Source: Cavia porcellus
Taxonomy: Eukaryota; Chordata; Mammalia; Rodentia; Caviidae
Direction: 5' to 3'
DNA: 64,000 bases
Assembly: GCF_034190915.1 (NCBI RefSeq)
Contig: NW_026947500.1
Location: 18,412,501 to 18,476,500 of the forward strand
Within the stretch, counting starts at the first letter, position 1. Every line of letters begins with the position of its first letter. Positions 47,047-59,137 of this stretch are shown here, piece by piece. The translations under genes and the position numbers were made by a program. A model generated the notes under the pieces. That model did not search any database and was not told the origin of the DNA. It worked only from the letters and a program-made list of their open reading frames with translations.

Positions 47047-48569
47047 ATGCACAGGACTCAAAATCCAACAATATGCTGTATACAAGAAACACATTTAACT
47101 CAAAAGGAAATTCAGAGACTGCAAGTCAAAGGATAGAAAACAACACTCCATGTGACAGGAACCTAGAAAAAAGCAGGGGTAGCTATTCAGATTGCAGGCA
47201 ATGTGAACTTCAAACCAAGACTGATCAAAAAGAGATAAAGAAGGTCACTACATACTTGTTACAGGAAAATTTTAAGAGGAAGAAAGAGCAATCATAAATG
47301 TGTATGGACCAAATACAGAAGCACTCAACTTATAAGACAAATTTTAATAAACATGAAAAATCAAATAAGCAATAACACAATTGAAAGAGACAGATCAACT
47401 AGGCAAAAAAATAAGCAAAGAAAGAACATAACTGAAACAAACTTGTGAACAAATACTTAATAGACATTTACAGAGTGTTCCACCTGACAACATCACAATA
47501 CGCATTCTTCTCAGCTGTACACATAATGTTCACTAAAACAGACTACCTACTAGCCCACAGAATCTGTTTAAGTAAATGCAAAGGAATTAAAATTATTCCA
47601 CGCATATTATCTAACCATAGTGCAATGAAATTGGAAATTAATGACAAAACAAACTACAAAAACTCAATAAACATGGAAATTAAATAACAATGTTGTGAAT
47701 AACCAACGGGTCACAGATGAAATTAAAGAAGAAACTAAACTATAATCAAACAAAAATGCAAATTCAACTTACTAGAACCCGTAGGACACAATGAAAGCAA
47801 TCCTCAGAGAGCAATTTATAGCAGTAAATTCTCATATCAGGAAAGCAGAATGAGCACAAATGAATAACCTAATGCTGCACCTCAAGCTTCTAGATAAAGA
47901 AGAGCAAGTCAAGCCCAAAGCACACATAAGAGAGAAAATATTATAAAGGTCAGGGCACAAATTAACACAGTTGAGACTAAGAAACTAATACAAAGATTTA
48001 ACGAATTGAAGAGCTGATTCTTTCAACAAACAAACAAAATTGATAAACCCCAGCCAACCTTAACAAAAAAGGAAAGAAAAGAAAAAACTCAAATCCACGC
48101 AATAAGGAATGAAGAGGTGAAAATATCACAGATCCTGTTGAAATTCAGAAGATCATCAATAACTACTGTGAAAATCTTTACTTTTATAGGATGGAAAACA
48201 CAAAAGAAATTAACAGATTCCTAGAAACATATGAACTACCAAAGCTAAATCAAGAAGATACAAAAATTCTGAATCACACAATATCAGTTAAACTTACCAA
48301 CAAAGAAAAGTCCAGGCCCTGATGGATTCACAGCTGAATTCTATATGACATTTACAGAAGATTTAACGCCAATACTCCTCAAACTCTCCAATGAAACTGA
48401 AGGGAAGCAATTTTCCCTAACTCATTCCTAGAGGCAGTTATTACCCTGACACCAAAATCACAGAAAGATCAACCAAAAAAGAGAACCACAGGCCAATTTC
48501 CCTAATGAACAATAAAATATTAGCAAACAGAATGCAGCAAATCATCAAGAAGATTATACACCATATCAT

Positions 48570-48926
48570 GTGGGATTCATCCCAGGAGTGCAGGGATGGT
48601 TCAACATATGCAAATCAATAAATATAATATATCATATCAAGAGGTCCAAAGACAAAAATCATACGATCATCTCAATAGATGTAGAAAAAGCTTCTTACAA
48701 AGTCCAATATTCATTCATGGAAAAAAAAAACCTACAGAAAATCAGAATAGATGATCTTTATCTCAATCTGATAAAAGCCATCTATGAAAAACCATCAGCT
48801 AACATCATACTAAATGGACAAAAATTGAAAGCTTTCAACCTAAAATCAGGAACAGCACAAGGATGTCCACTATCACCACTCCTATTCAATATAGCTCTGG
48901 AAACATTAGCTAGAGCAATTAGATGA
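48570..48926 (+). pseudogene. LINE-1 ORF2 reverse transcriptase fragment (copy E)
   Basis: A 118-codon open piece with the LINE-1 RT words [12 protein letters not shown] and [20 protein letters not shown]. The catalytic motif follows downstream in another frame. Non-functional. Confidence 0.9.
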
Positions 48927-49869
48927 CAGTGAAATAAAAGAAACAAGGATAGGAAAGGAATAAGTGAAATTATCCTTATTCACAGATGACATGATGATAC
49001 TCTACATAGAAGACCCCTAAAATTCCACCAAAAGTCTTGCAGATTTAACCAAATTTAGTACCATAGCTAGATAGAAAGTCAGCACTCAAAATTCAATAGC
49101 ATTCTATACACAAACAACAAACTCGCTGAGAGAAATTGTGGAAAACACATCCTTCACAGTAGCATCCAAAAAACTGAAATACTTAAGAATCAATATAACA
49201 AAGGAAATAAAAGATTGAAAATTACAGTACTCTGAAAAAAGAAATCAAAGACGATTTCAGAAAATGGAAAAATATTCCTTGCTCATGTATAAGAACCAAT
49301 ACTGTGAAAATGGTCATACTCCCAAAACTGTTACACAGATTTAATGCAATCCCAATCAAGGTACCATTAGCACACCTCGCAGATCTAGAGAAAACATTCC
49401 TAAAATTCATCTGGAACCAATAGGGGCCTAGAATAGCAAAGACAATCCTGAGTAACAAGGGTGAGGCAGGAGGCATCAAAATCCCTGACTTGAAATCCTA
49501 CTGCAAAGTTATTGTAATAAACTCTGCATGGTACTGGCAAATAAAACAGTCCTGAGGATCAGTGGAACACAGTAAAAAATGCAGACACAACTACAAACAC
49601 AGTCAGCCACCTACTCCTTTGGCAAAGGGGCCAAATATGCTCACTGGAAGAAAGATAGCCTCTTTAATAAATGGTGCTGGAAAAACTGGCTTTCTATATG
49701 ACGAAGACTAAAACTAGACCCATGTCTATCACCATGCACTAAAGTCAACATGTATCAAAGAGCTAAAATACAAAATGTACAAAAAAATTAACAACAAATC
49801 TGCAAACTTATCCCTGTCTATGACACCAATGGTCTAGAGGTGTGTTTCAGTGGTATGATTACTTGGTTT

Positions 49870-50360
49870 CTATTTTTACCCCTTAGGATTAGAGGACGTC
49901 ATACAACACACTGCAGCCTTGACTAACTGCACTCAACAGACCTTACACGACAGTTGAACTGGTCTCTCGATCCTGAATGAAGAAGTACAGCTAATGAGCT
50001 TTGGACCTCCTAACAAGGGGGGCACTTGTGCAATTATAAAAGCTGAATGCTGGGTGTATATTCCAGATCCTTCCACTGATACCTGGATGGCTGTTCAAGA
50101 CATTAAATGACAAGTTAATGCCATGTCGGATTCTGAAATTCCCTGTACCTTCTCTTTACCCTTTTGGTGGGAAGCCATTACTGGCTCTTCCTGGTGGAAA
50201 CTTTTGTTGTATGCCTAACAGTCTTGTTGAACTTATATTTGGCCCATGCATACTGCATTTCTCTTTAGGCCTTGTCTCCTCCAGACTTAGAACTATAACC
50301 CTACCCAAGACAAGAATGCCTTTAGACAGACCCAATGTGGAGCATCTCTGACTGCCAGCC
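49870..50360 (+). pseudogene. ERV env transmembrane-subunit remnant
   Basis: Words resembling a retroviral TM ectodomain occur at about 49990-50100: a GGTCAII-type segment followed by AECWVYIPD, with a Trp where a second Cys of the CX6CC-type motif would be expected. A hydrophobic piece follows at about 50200-50290 (LVELIFGPCILHFSLGLV), fitting the membrane anchor. Stops interrupt the frame. Confidence 0.65.
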
Positions 50361-50423
50361 ATAACTAGGACCCCTTTCAGCAGAAAAAAGACGGAACAGT
50401 CACTGTCTCTTGGCCCCTCAGCA

Positions 50424-50435
50424 GTTAGGGGGGAA
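50424..50435 (+). other. ERV polypurine tract
   Basis: gttaggggggaa lies immediately before the 3' LTR start, the expected place of the plus-strand primer. Confidence 0.75.
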
Positions 50436-51028
50436 TATTACAAAGGGCTAAGGAAGACAGAAATATTACAGGCAGTCATACAGGGCCATGTCCTCAGAGA
50501 AGTCAGTGCAGAGGATGAGAACACATTATACCTGCGGCAGGAGGCATATTCTGAAGGCCACGTCTCAGGATAAAGATGTAATGACTACACCTCCATTGCT
50601 CCCTGAGGGATAAACAAGGATGGATATTCTAAATAGGCATCAGGGAATGGGCGGGTGACCAGGACCTTCCAAGAAAGGTTCTTGTTCTCTCCATGCACAC
50701 TTGCCACATGACCTGCTTCCCCACTGGGTCAAAATTACCTAAGTGACTCTACCTGTAATCCTGTGGTTGATCATAGCTGTCTCACCTCGTGATTTTGTAC
50801 TCACGTCGTGTTTTGCTCCATAAAACTTCCTTCGAGCAGTGGGGTTATGAGCAACCCACTTCCAGGACCCTCCCTCCTGTCTCTCAGGCAGGAGCTCTCT
50901 CTCCCTCCACCAAATTTTCTACTCTTAACCTCCACTGTTCCTCACAACTCATTGTTTGATTTTGGGGAGCCCAAACTCAGCGTATCAGACACCTACAGGT
51001 TGAGAGTTAAAATATTTCCCTTATGTCA
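50436..51028 (+). repeat. 3' LTR of the ERV
   Basis: Matches the 5' LTR from its first bases (here TATTAC) to cccttatgtca. About 593 bp, uninterrupted. The first ~210 bp differ strongly from the 5' LTR, while the next ~300 bp are nearly identical. Confidence 0.88.
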
Positions 51029-54000
51029 TTTACCTCCACCATGTGAAGGAAGCAGAGACCTGGGGACTCAGTCAGCCCCCTGCAAGCTCTGCCCTGAGTC
51101 ACAGTTCCAACTCCCAGTGCTAGACCACTGCCCTGGACAGTGGCTACCTAAGGGGGAGAACCAAGGCTCCCAAATGAGGCATTGGAACCGAGGGCCAGCA
51201 CCTAATGCCCAGGGCCACCTGTGGACCCAGGGAGCCCAGTCACACTGTGGCCACCACCACCTGCACAGGCAAGTGTTTGCTAACCCTAGTCACTGACCTT
51301 ACTGTTCCAAAGCAAAAGCTTTCCAATGTGCCCAAGAAATTATTTGAAATATGAAACAAAAGTAATAACAACAGGACAACAGCTACAGGGAAATGAGAAT
51401 CATTTGTCTCAAGCCAGAAAGAATGACACAAAACCCCTAAAGAAGTGCTGGGAGCTTTGCGGGTGCTGGATCCTTCTACCTCTACCCTCTAGTGTGAGTT
51501 AATACCACCCCCCGAGTGACAGGAGGAGTGACACTCCGGTGTGATGGATCCATTGTTTTAAAGATTAAAAGAAGGACTCTTTTCCATTAATATAAATTCA
51601 ACCCTATCCACCTCCACTACTGCAAGTGGACCAACAGATGCGGATTATCAGTCTGACCATCTCAAACACCCATGAGCTCACACCCCATGCCTCCTGGCCC
51701 TCCTCCAGTGTGACCTCTGCAATATGCCCCTTGTGAATCACCTGGCACTTAAGCAGCCAGAGTTAGCCAACTGCTAATGTTCACATGGAGACAGGCAGCT
51801 CAGAGGTATGCGCCCCCACAGGGACCTCACAGGACGTGGGTGACTCTGCTGCCAGGCCTATCCATCCGTCATCCCTGTCCTGCAGCAGGGACCCCGGCTG
51901 TACCTGGTTCCCCTACAATATGCCAAGGCAGCTAACAAGCCCTTCCCCGGGAAGCACTCAGACTGTGGGGCCTAGCCAAGGCTCCCTCCTCTCCACCTCC
52001 TCAAGGAATGTGCTACTCCAATGACCCAGGGCAGAGAGGACAAGACCAGGAGTTGGGAGAAGCAGTGCTTCACCCCCAGGGAAGCAGCCAGGTAGAGACC
52101 TCACAGAGCAGTGGCCTCACTAGCAGTGGCTGCTGCTCCACTGGGAGTCGTTCTTGGCAGATTACTGCCCCTCCCTTTGCCTGACACTCTAAGGTCTAAA
52201 GAAAAGCCATACCTCAATGATTAAAGTGCTAACTGCTAAATAATCTTTCTACAGCTTTATAGAACCCAGATCATCTGGTGACCTTCAGATACCATTGGAA
52301 TGTGTTACACCTCTTCCAATTCTTTAATCCCATACAACACACACAAGGCATGTACACTGCTGTAATGCTTAACTCACAGAAAACTGAGATCCTTGTAAGC
52401 AGCCCCAGGAGGTCAAGGTTGATTGTGATGTTCAAGAAAAGGAGACACAAGCCCTGGATGACAAAGGCCCAACTAAGCATGTAGTAGCCTTTCTGCCCAT
52501 CGTCTTCTGTCTCTCTTTTCCCTCGCTACAAAAGCCCCTGGCACCTCTAAGTTCTCCTAAGTGGAGCTCCAAGGTAATCTCCCCCATTGTCTCAGGATAC
52601 CGGCCTTTAAATGACACTGATTTTTCTCCCACTAACTCTCATCGCCCAGGTTTTGATTGGCTTCTGAACAGCAAGCAGCTAGACCTGGGTCTGGTACACC
52701 CCGAAGCCAGTAAAGCACCAGTGCCAACCAGGACATCAGTGCTGAAGCAGAGCCACACGGCCAGTGTCGAGCCCTCTATGAAGACAGCATCAGCCAGCAC
52801 CTGCAGCCGCTTGTCCTCTTCAGCTCAGGTATGGTAGGAGCGACTGTGTGGAGACCAAGCATGGCAATTAGGTTAGGGCGCAGGCCACTCTGACCTGTGG
52901 ATAGTGGGAACCATCAGCCTGTGCCTTGGTGGCAGAGCCCAAGAGGCTGGGGAGGGAACATGCAGCCCCAGGCCCCAGATCAGGCAGAGCCTGCCTTTGC
53001 TCCCTGGCCAGTGAGCATCTGAGGTGCTGGGTTCTGGGACTCAGGCTGAAACGGAAGAGAGATGTCTGCACCAGGGCACTGGCCTGTGGAGAGGCCACAG
53101 GCTGGGGGATGGCTCAGCAGGGGCCTCCATGCCTGTGACAGCTGAGGCCCAGGGACAAGCACATGGGCCTACAGCTATAAAAAAAAAAAAAATCAAAACC
53201 ATCTTCCCTGCAACCAGTGAAACATGGAGCAGCACTGACTTGCTGAGGAAAGGGCCGCAGGACGCAGGGTCAGGGGCACAGGCAGGCTGGGTCTGCAGAC
53301 CTCCAACGGCACACCTTCCACGGGGCTGCCATGAGGGACAGCCTTATGGGTGTGAGCCACCTCTGACCCCAGCTGACCCCAATGAAGTCAGCTCCAAAAG
53401 GTTAGAGAGTATTTATGGCTAAAGCCCAGTAAACTGCCACCTGGCATAGCTCTGCTTGTCGAAGACCACAACGGCAGGTCACACTAAAAACACCAAGGAG
53501 TGAGTCACAAGCCTGTCCCACAGGAGCCCCTGCTCTGCAGACAGCACAGGGGTTTCCACGGGCTCACAGGAGTCCCAGCTCCCATCCTGGCTGCATACAT
53601 CACGCAGGGACAGCTGGCTGTGAACCAGACTGGCCTCTCTGGGCCACGGGGGACAGGCTTCAACGTGTACAGAAGGCTTAGAGACGGATGACTGGACCTC
53701 GACCCAGCACCCAGCCTGGGCAACCCCTCACGTGTCACACAAGGGTGCATCTTTGAATCAAGCCTAGAATTAGCTTTGAATAGTACAAATGGATTGCATT
53801 CATGGATTTTTCTATTAAGAACACTAATTTATTGTGAATGACGATTTCTGTAACCTTGTTTTGACTTTTCTTTTAATTATAGGAAGACTGAGTCTCAGAT
53901 AAAAAGAAAAATTTAAAAAGAAGTGACCTTTCTTAACCCAGGTGGTGTGGACAGGCAGAGACACCCAGAGTGGGGGTCACGGCACCCAGGTCTGCGGCTG

Positions 54001-54880
54001 GCACATGTCCAAAGCAGTAGTCACTGCTACAAATGGCTTTCTGACCAAGTCCCCCTCTGCTAATACTAACACGCAGCTGGGGCTGCAGGCCAGGCACCCT
54101 CAGGCCTCTCTCGTAGGGGACTAACCTGGGAGGGAGCCTCCTAACCCCACCCGTAGGTGGTGGAGCTCAGAAGACTTACACCCTTCAGCCCAGTAATTCC
54201 AGGGTTGTAACCCATCCTAAGGTAAAACGTAGATATGCTCACAAAGATTCACCTGCAGGAGGTAGTTCTTCCCAGGCTGATTTCAAGGAACAAAAACTGC
54301 CAGCCAGCTAAAGTCAGGCAGCAGGTGTGATAGTTACTGATCTGTCAAGTTGGGTAGGACAAGCCCGACTGAACTGGCTCAGCATAGTTCTGGGTGTGGC
54401 CAGAGGGATTCACTGAAGCTTTGCTGGGGTTTACTGGGTGTGCGTGGCACTCACCAGTGCACTTGGCACCTGAGCGGTGTGGGAGGGAAACAAAGCAGGA
54501 AGGCGCGTCTGCTTCTTGGGAGGAGCTGTGGTCTTTACCTTCAGCTCTGACGTGGTCTCCTGGCCTCCCGTGCAGACCTTCAGCCTCTGATTTGGATCTG
54601 TGTGGGACATAGAGCCTTCAGCCGGACCCTCAGGATCTCCCGCAAACAGCCATTTGCACTCTTCCGAGTCTAACCCTACAGGGTCACTGGGAGCCAGTCT
54701 TACATGTTATTAACATGTGTATGTCTTGCATTGAATGGGCTCCTCTAGCAAGCACTAACTCTGACACCAGATCAGCTATACTCCTGTGCTGAAGTCTGCA
54801 CAGCACTTCCGGTCTCACAGGCGTGTGCGGTCTACACAGACTACACCGGTAGGCTGGGTGAGGGCTGTGCTCTTTCCATA
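51029..54880. other. PHF2 intron 1, unassigned
   Basis: Mostly unique-looking sequence with an A-run at 53180-53193. An old LINE or DNA-transposon fragment is possible at 53760-53930 and at 54180-54270, but no family was recognised. No gene with a coding look on either strand. Confidence 0.4.
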
Positions 54881-54884
54881 CTTC

Positions 54885-55185
54885 TTTTTTTTTTTAATCT
54901 TTTATTTTTTTATTTTAAAGAGGGTAAAATTAAACATAACAAAACAGATCATAAGAAAACAATTTAAGAAACACAGATGCAAAGCAAGACCACCAGAGAT
55001 CTTCAACTGTCTATCATATTGTCTCTTGTTTTCTTCCAAAGAGTTGTCCATATCTTCACACACAGTGAATTCATACCAAACAAAATAGTTCTAAACTGAT
55101 CAGAACAGGACCCATATGTTTCTACACTTTCCTAAATCACCAAAAAGAGCTTCAATAACTTACAAAGTCCAGATTTATTTAAGGC
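54885..55185 (-). mobile_element. Unidentified minus-strand retroposed fragment
   Basis: A T-rich head (ttttttttttaatcttttat at 54888-54920) followed by AT-rich sequence looks like the poly(A) end of a minus-strand insertion. No reading frame and no flanking duplication could be fixed. Confidence 0.4.
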
Positions 55186-55604
55186 GGGTCATCTTTCCCC
55201 TCACCCCTCCCACTTGCATGTGCCCTGGGGCTGCTTGGAGAACTCCTGAGCCTTCCGCCCCACAGGGAGGCTAGAGACTCTGTCTCAGGCACTGTGGCAG
55301 GTGGGTTCCTGCCACATGAGCTGCCCTTGGTGACCTACAAGGAGCTGGGGGAAGCAAGGCGAGGACAAGAATGAAGGGGACAAGGAAGTGGTAGGATGTC
55401 TGGTCCCCCACACAGCACGCAGGACTCCTCCCGAGTCCAGAAACACCCACTGCACGGAGAAACCCTGGGCTACAACTGCTAGCACCAACAGCCTGACCAC
55501 AAGAGGTGCTCAGCATCTGTGAGTTTCAAGCCCCCTGCATCGTGGACCATCCTATCCCATGGAAAGCTGCTCCTACAAAAATAGCTCAGTACTGATCATA
55601 GTTG

Positions 55605-55715
55605 TGATCACCACAAACACCACCATCGTCCCCAGGGTCACCACCATCACTGTCCTTATGTCCACCATCACTGTCACCATCATCATCATCATCGTCACCA
55701 CCATCCGTCATCACC
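55605..55715 (+). repeat. CAC/ATC trinucleotide-rich array
   Basis: Repeated accatc, caccatc and atcatcatc words, with a core atcatcatcatcatc at about 55680-55695. Imperfect triplet microsatellite. Confidence 0.88.
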
Positions 55716-56519
55716 TCTTTCCCATCCCCTCCATTTGTCCTACGCTGTGTACTCTGCCCACCTGGACCATCACACTAGCTTTCACTTCACACAGGGAGTG
55801 GCTGAGAAACAGCGAAACCACACAGGAAACAGAATCAGTCCCTCTTCCCGGGTATGCCACATCCACTCTTCCAGGACACTGAGCTGCCTGGACCCCAGGC
55901 CACCTCACTCGGTCCCCAGAGGTATGGGGTGTGACAGAGCCAGGGGTGGTGGCAGCAGAGGAGCCTGCTCCATCCTGCAGTTTTCCCCAAGACCTGGGAG
56001 GAGCCCTGGAGGAGGTGAGGACAGAGGGGCAGACGGCTGGGGCTTCCTTAGTCTCTCAACGTGTTACAATCCCGGACAGGGACATGCCAATGGCACTCGG
56101 GAACATGCACAACACGAGCACATGGTGAGATATGGCCACGTGAGCGTGCTGGGGCTGCTTCTTTCCCAGTTCAGTGCTCACACAAGGCAGCGGCAAAACT
56201 TCCTCTGGCGGACCAGAGAAGTCCTCGCACTTGCGCTCTCCTTGCCGGCAGCCTTGGGGCAGGTGAGTCAGTCCTCACACCTGGAAAGGAACACCGCACC
56301 ATCTGCTCCAGAGGGGTCATGAGGACCCGATAACAGGACACAGCATGGGGAGCCACGAGGCACAGCTACTTTGGAGTAGATGGTGCCCTGGCCTGGCACC
56401 AGTGTAGTATGTAAGCTAGGAAGAACCAGATCAAGGCAGAGAGAAAACAATTCTCAACCTCACAGGTGCCTTGGGGGGCTCTTCCAACCCACCTCTTATG
56501 TTGAAACTTTAAAATCTTC
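55716..56519. other. PHF2 intron 1, unassigned
   Basis: Unique-looking, GC-rich intron; the open frames (up to 195 codons) show no family likeness. Confidence 0.45.
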
Positions 56520-56615
56520 AAGCTGGTTAGTGACACATGCCTGTAATCTCAGCTAGTCTGGAAGCTGGGGCAGGAGGATCCCAATTTCAAGGCTAGCCTG
56601 GGCAACTGAAAAAAT
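56520..56615 (+). mobile_element. Diverged B1-like SINE
   Basis: agctggttagtgacacatgc, ctgtaatctcagctagtctgg and aggatcccaatttcaaggct follow the B1 layout, with a decayed 3' end. Confidence 0.7.
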
Positions 56616-57044
56616 CCCACAGCAATGCTGAAAGATGAGTGTGATAAACGCCTGTACTTTTCTCTCCAGTGCTAACAGTTCTCCTCTCCTTCTTGCTGTC
56701 TTCTCAAACACTTGCAAGGACCTTTCCAACCCTAAGACCTCCCTCAAATCCACTAGCCCGAGGCTTTGTAAGGGCAAAACATTCTCCAGCACAACCGTGA
56801 TACCAGTTGTGGACAGAGACAGCACCCTGAGCTGAATTCTAACCCAGACATGCACTCTGATGTTCCCAGCTGCAGTGTCCTTCAGCACAGCTGCCCACAT
56901 GCTTGCCCCAAGGTCACATGCAGCCCTTGGCCACCAGGTCCCCTGGCTCCTTAAATTGGGACAGGTGTTTTGTGGCCTCTTCTTCCAAAGGCTCCAGCCA
57001 GTGTTCTCCCACAGGGAACCCTACCTGTGCCTGTCCTGTTTTTT

Positions 57045-57152
57045 GTTTGGTTTGTTTTTTTGGTTTTTTGAGACAGGATCTGACTAAGTATTTCAGGTTG
57101 GCCTTGAACCCACAGTGATCTTCCTGCCTCAACCTGCCAAGTGCTGGGATAC
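57045..57152 (-). mobile_element. B1-like SINE, minus strand
   Basis: ttttttggttttttgagacagg followed by ggttggccttgaacccacag and gccaagtgctgggat is a minus-strand B1-like copy that lacks its head. Confidence 0.85.
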
Positions 57153-57717
57153 CTGTGCAAGATGTGGACGCAACCAGGCTACCTCTGTGGAGGCCACATG
57201 GTGTCCTGGACCGAGACAAGTCCCCCACTGCCCGAACAGGAAAAGGCTCTGTCCTGTCCATAGGCTCCGTGCCCAGAGGTATCATCATGGGGCTTTCATC
57301 AGCAGCACAGCTGCCACCCACAGACTCGAGACATGCGTATCTTCAGAGCATCCACCGCAGCTGCCAAAGATCAGAACCAGCTGAAGGTTCATCAGGGAGA
57401 AACTGAGGTAAATATTTCAGGGGTCCAGAAACAGCATGCGCTGTACCTGCTGACCTGGGAAATCTCACAATGGGCAAACACGGCATGCTGTGGAAGAGCG
57501 CAGAGTGGAACCTAGTGTTTTCTAGGAGATTGAAGAGAATCTGTCAACATGCCCTCTATGCTCAGAATGTCCGAGAAACACATCTCGGGACAAGTCTGGT
57601 GTGGTCACTAGAGCAGGGTGCTTACTCCATTACAAAGTTTTACTGCTGAATTTTTTTGTGTAAGTATTTATTGCTACCCTTTAAAAAAAAAAAAGGTTTT
57701 TTTTCTTTCTTTTCTCT

Positions 57718-57875
57718 CTGTTTTTTTGTTTGTTTGTTTGTTTTTGAGACAGGGTCTCACTCTGTAGCTGAGGCTGGCCTTGGGCTCACTATGGCTGCCC
57801 TAGAATTTGCAGTGATCTTCCTGTCTCTGCCTCCCAAGTGCTGGGATTACAGACGTGTACCACCACATCCAGCCA
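57718..57875 (-). mobile_element. B1-like SINE, minus strand
   Basis: tgtttgtttgtttgtttttgagacagg through gtgtaccaccacatccagcc is a nearly full-length minus-strand copy with a TTTG-rich tail. Confidence 0.9.
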
Positions 57876-57899
57876 AAAACTGTTCAAGAATATTTGGTG

Positions 57900-57992
57900 G
57901 TTTTGTTTTTCATGGTGGGGGGTGTGCTGGAGATTGAACACAGAGCCTTGTGGATGTCATGCAAATGTCTACCATGGAGCTAGCCCCCTACC
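57900..57992 (-). mobile_element. ID-like SINE remnant, minus strand
   Basis: ggtgtgctggagattgaaca to ctaccatggagctagccccc is the reverse complement of an ID-like body (B box then A box). Diverged. Confidence 0.65.
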
Positions 57993-58095
57993 CCTTACAG
58001 AATACTACTGAGTTATGACAAACTGATTTGGTTTAAATCAAGAGCACTTTGAACGTAAAAGTATATACAAACGTACTTACAGAAATCCCTCTCTG

Positions 58096-58190
58096 AGTTG
58101 GGGATGTAGTTCAGTGGTAGAGTTTGCCTAACGTGAGTTAAGGCCCTAAATTCAAACTCTAGCACCAGGAAAAACAAAACAAAACAAAAG
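58096..58190 (+). mobile_element. ID-like SINE
   Basis: gagttggggatgtagttcag to ttcaaactctagcaccagg, followed by a CAAAA-repeat tail (aaaacaaaacaaaac). Confidence 0.85.
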
Positions 58191-58469
58191 GACTTGCGCA
58201 TCATTCTGCATAGCATGCAAGGCAGGAGCGAGGGCTGGGTGTTCCGAGCATGCAGGGCTGGGGCCTGAGGACACTGGTGCTCTCTCAGCCACTCAGCACT
58301 CGGCACTGCCGGAGGGGCCGTGTACACAGGGAAGATTCCTCCTGAACACCGCAAGGAAACACCAGACAGCCAGCCCAGGGAGCACAGCCCTCAGTGGGAG
58401 GAGGCTGGGGTGGGGGGATCAGTGAGCCCTGCTGGCTGGGAGCATAGAAAGGGACAGACAGACTTGGTT

Positions 58470-58625
58470 TCTGTTTCTTTGTTTGTACTGGGGATTGAAC
58501 CTATGGCCTTTCCACTGAGCTACATCTCCAGGCCTCTTCATTTGAGACAGGTTCTGGTTGGCCTTGAAGGTGAAATCCTCCTGCCTCTGCCTTCCAGAGT
58601 GCTGGGATTACAGGCATGTGCCAGG
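58470..58625 (-). mobile_element. B1-dID composite SINE, minus strand
   Basis: An ID-like part (actggggattgaacctatgg to ctgagctacatctccaggcc) comes first on the plus strand. A B1-like part follows (gagacaggttctggttggcc to gggattacaggcatgtgcca). This is the reverse of the composite at 24675-24862. Confidence 0.8.
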
Positions 58626-58629
58626 ACTA

Positions 58630-59125
58630 TCAGTGTGTTTGTTTTTTTATAATCATATTGTAAGTCCTAGCTAAAGGTGTGTCTGTGTTTCAAATCATAT
58701 TGTAAGTCCTAGCTAACACAAAAAGAAAATAACACAAAAGAAAAGATAAGGTATACAGATTGGCAAAAACTGATATGGCCTTTGTTCCCAGAGGATATGA
58801 CTATCTATGCAGGAAATCCCAAGGAACCAACCAAAAAACTTGTGGATCAAATAGGCACTTACATAGCAAGAATGCAAGAAACAAGGCTGACATATAAAAG
58901 CCAATCTTTTTTTTATATGCTATCAGGGGATACTTGAAATCTGCAATTATAGCTCTAACACCAATCACACTGGCACCCCCAAAATGAAATGAGATGGAAA
59001 TGTAATAAAATATGAAGATCTATATTGGGAAAACTACAAAAACCCTAAAGAAAAATATCAAAAGAACTAAAGAAAAAGAAAATAGAAAGTCCACATTCAC
59101 AGACAGACAGACTGAATATCAGCAA
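58630..59125 (+). mobile_element. LINE-1 ORF2 fragment
   Basis: Decayed ORF2: aggaaatcccaaggaaccaa, gcaagaatgcaagaaacaag and neighbouring words resemble the region after the RT core. A 25-bp stretch (caaatcatattgtaagtcctag type) occurs twice at about 58650 and 58692. Confidence 0.65.
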
Positions 59126-59137
59126 GATGTTTGTTGT

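Larger units (their letters stand above)
45537..49799 (+). mobile_element. Decayed LINE-1 (copy E) inserted in the ERV env region
   Basis: ORF1 remnants at about 45600-46640, then ORF2: an endonuclease start (YISVITINVNGLNSTIKRHR) at about 46760, reverse transcriptase with the catalytic LFTDDMM site at about 48975-48995, and the C-terminal region to about 49750. There is no poly(A) tail and the ORF2 end is missing, so the 3' end was probably lost. A short word ctgcaaa at 45530 and 49800 may be the target duplication. SINEs at 46451-46540 and 46855-46980 interrupt it. Confidence 0.85.
34409..51028 (+). mobile_element. Decayed class I (gamma-like) endogenous retrovirus, complete LTR-to-LTR with nested insertions
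   Basis: Order on the plus strand: 5' LTR, primer-site-like sequence, leader, gag remnant, protease and reverse transcriptase remnants, RNase H remnant, env remnant, polypurine tract, 3' LTR. Its class I (gammaretrovirus-like) affinity rests on the gag capsid words and the protease/RT layout. Every coding region is broken by stops or frameshifts and some parts are missing. Nested later insertions are a HAL1-like element (36561-39746), a LINE-1 (45537-49799) and SINEs. Without them it is about 9 kb. It lies antisense in PHF2 intron 1. Clean flanking target duplications were not found. Confidence 0.85.

Noticed and set aside
55605..55715. Regular short repeats suggesting a CRISPR-like array
   Set aside because: Imperfect triplet microsatellite without spacers, in a mammalian intron.
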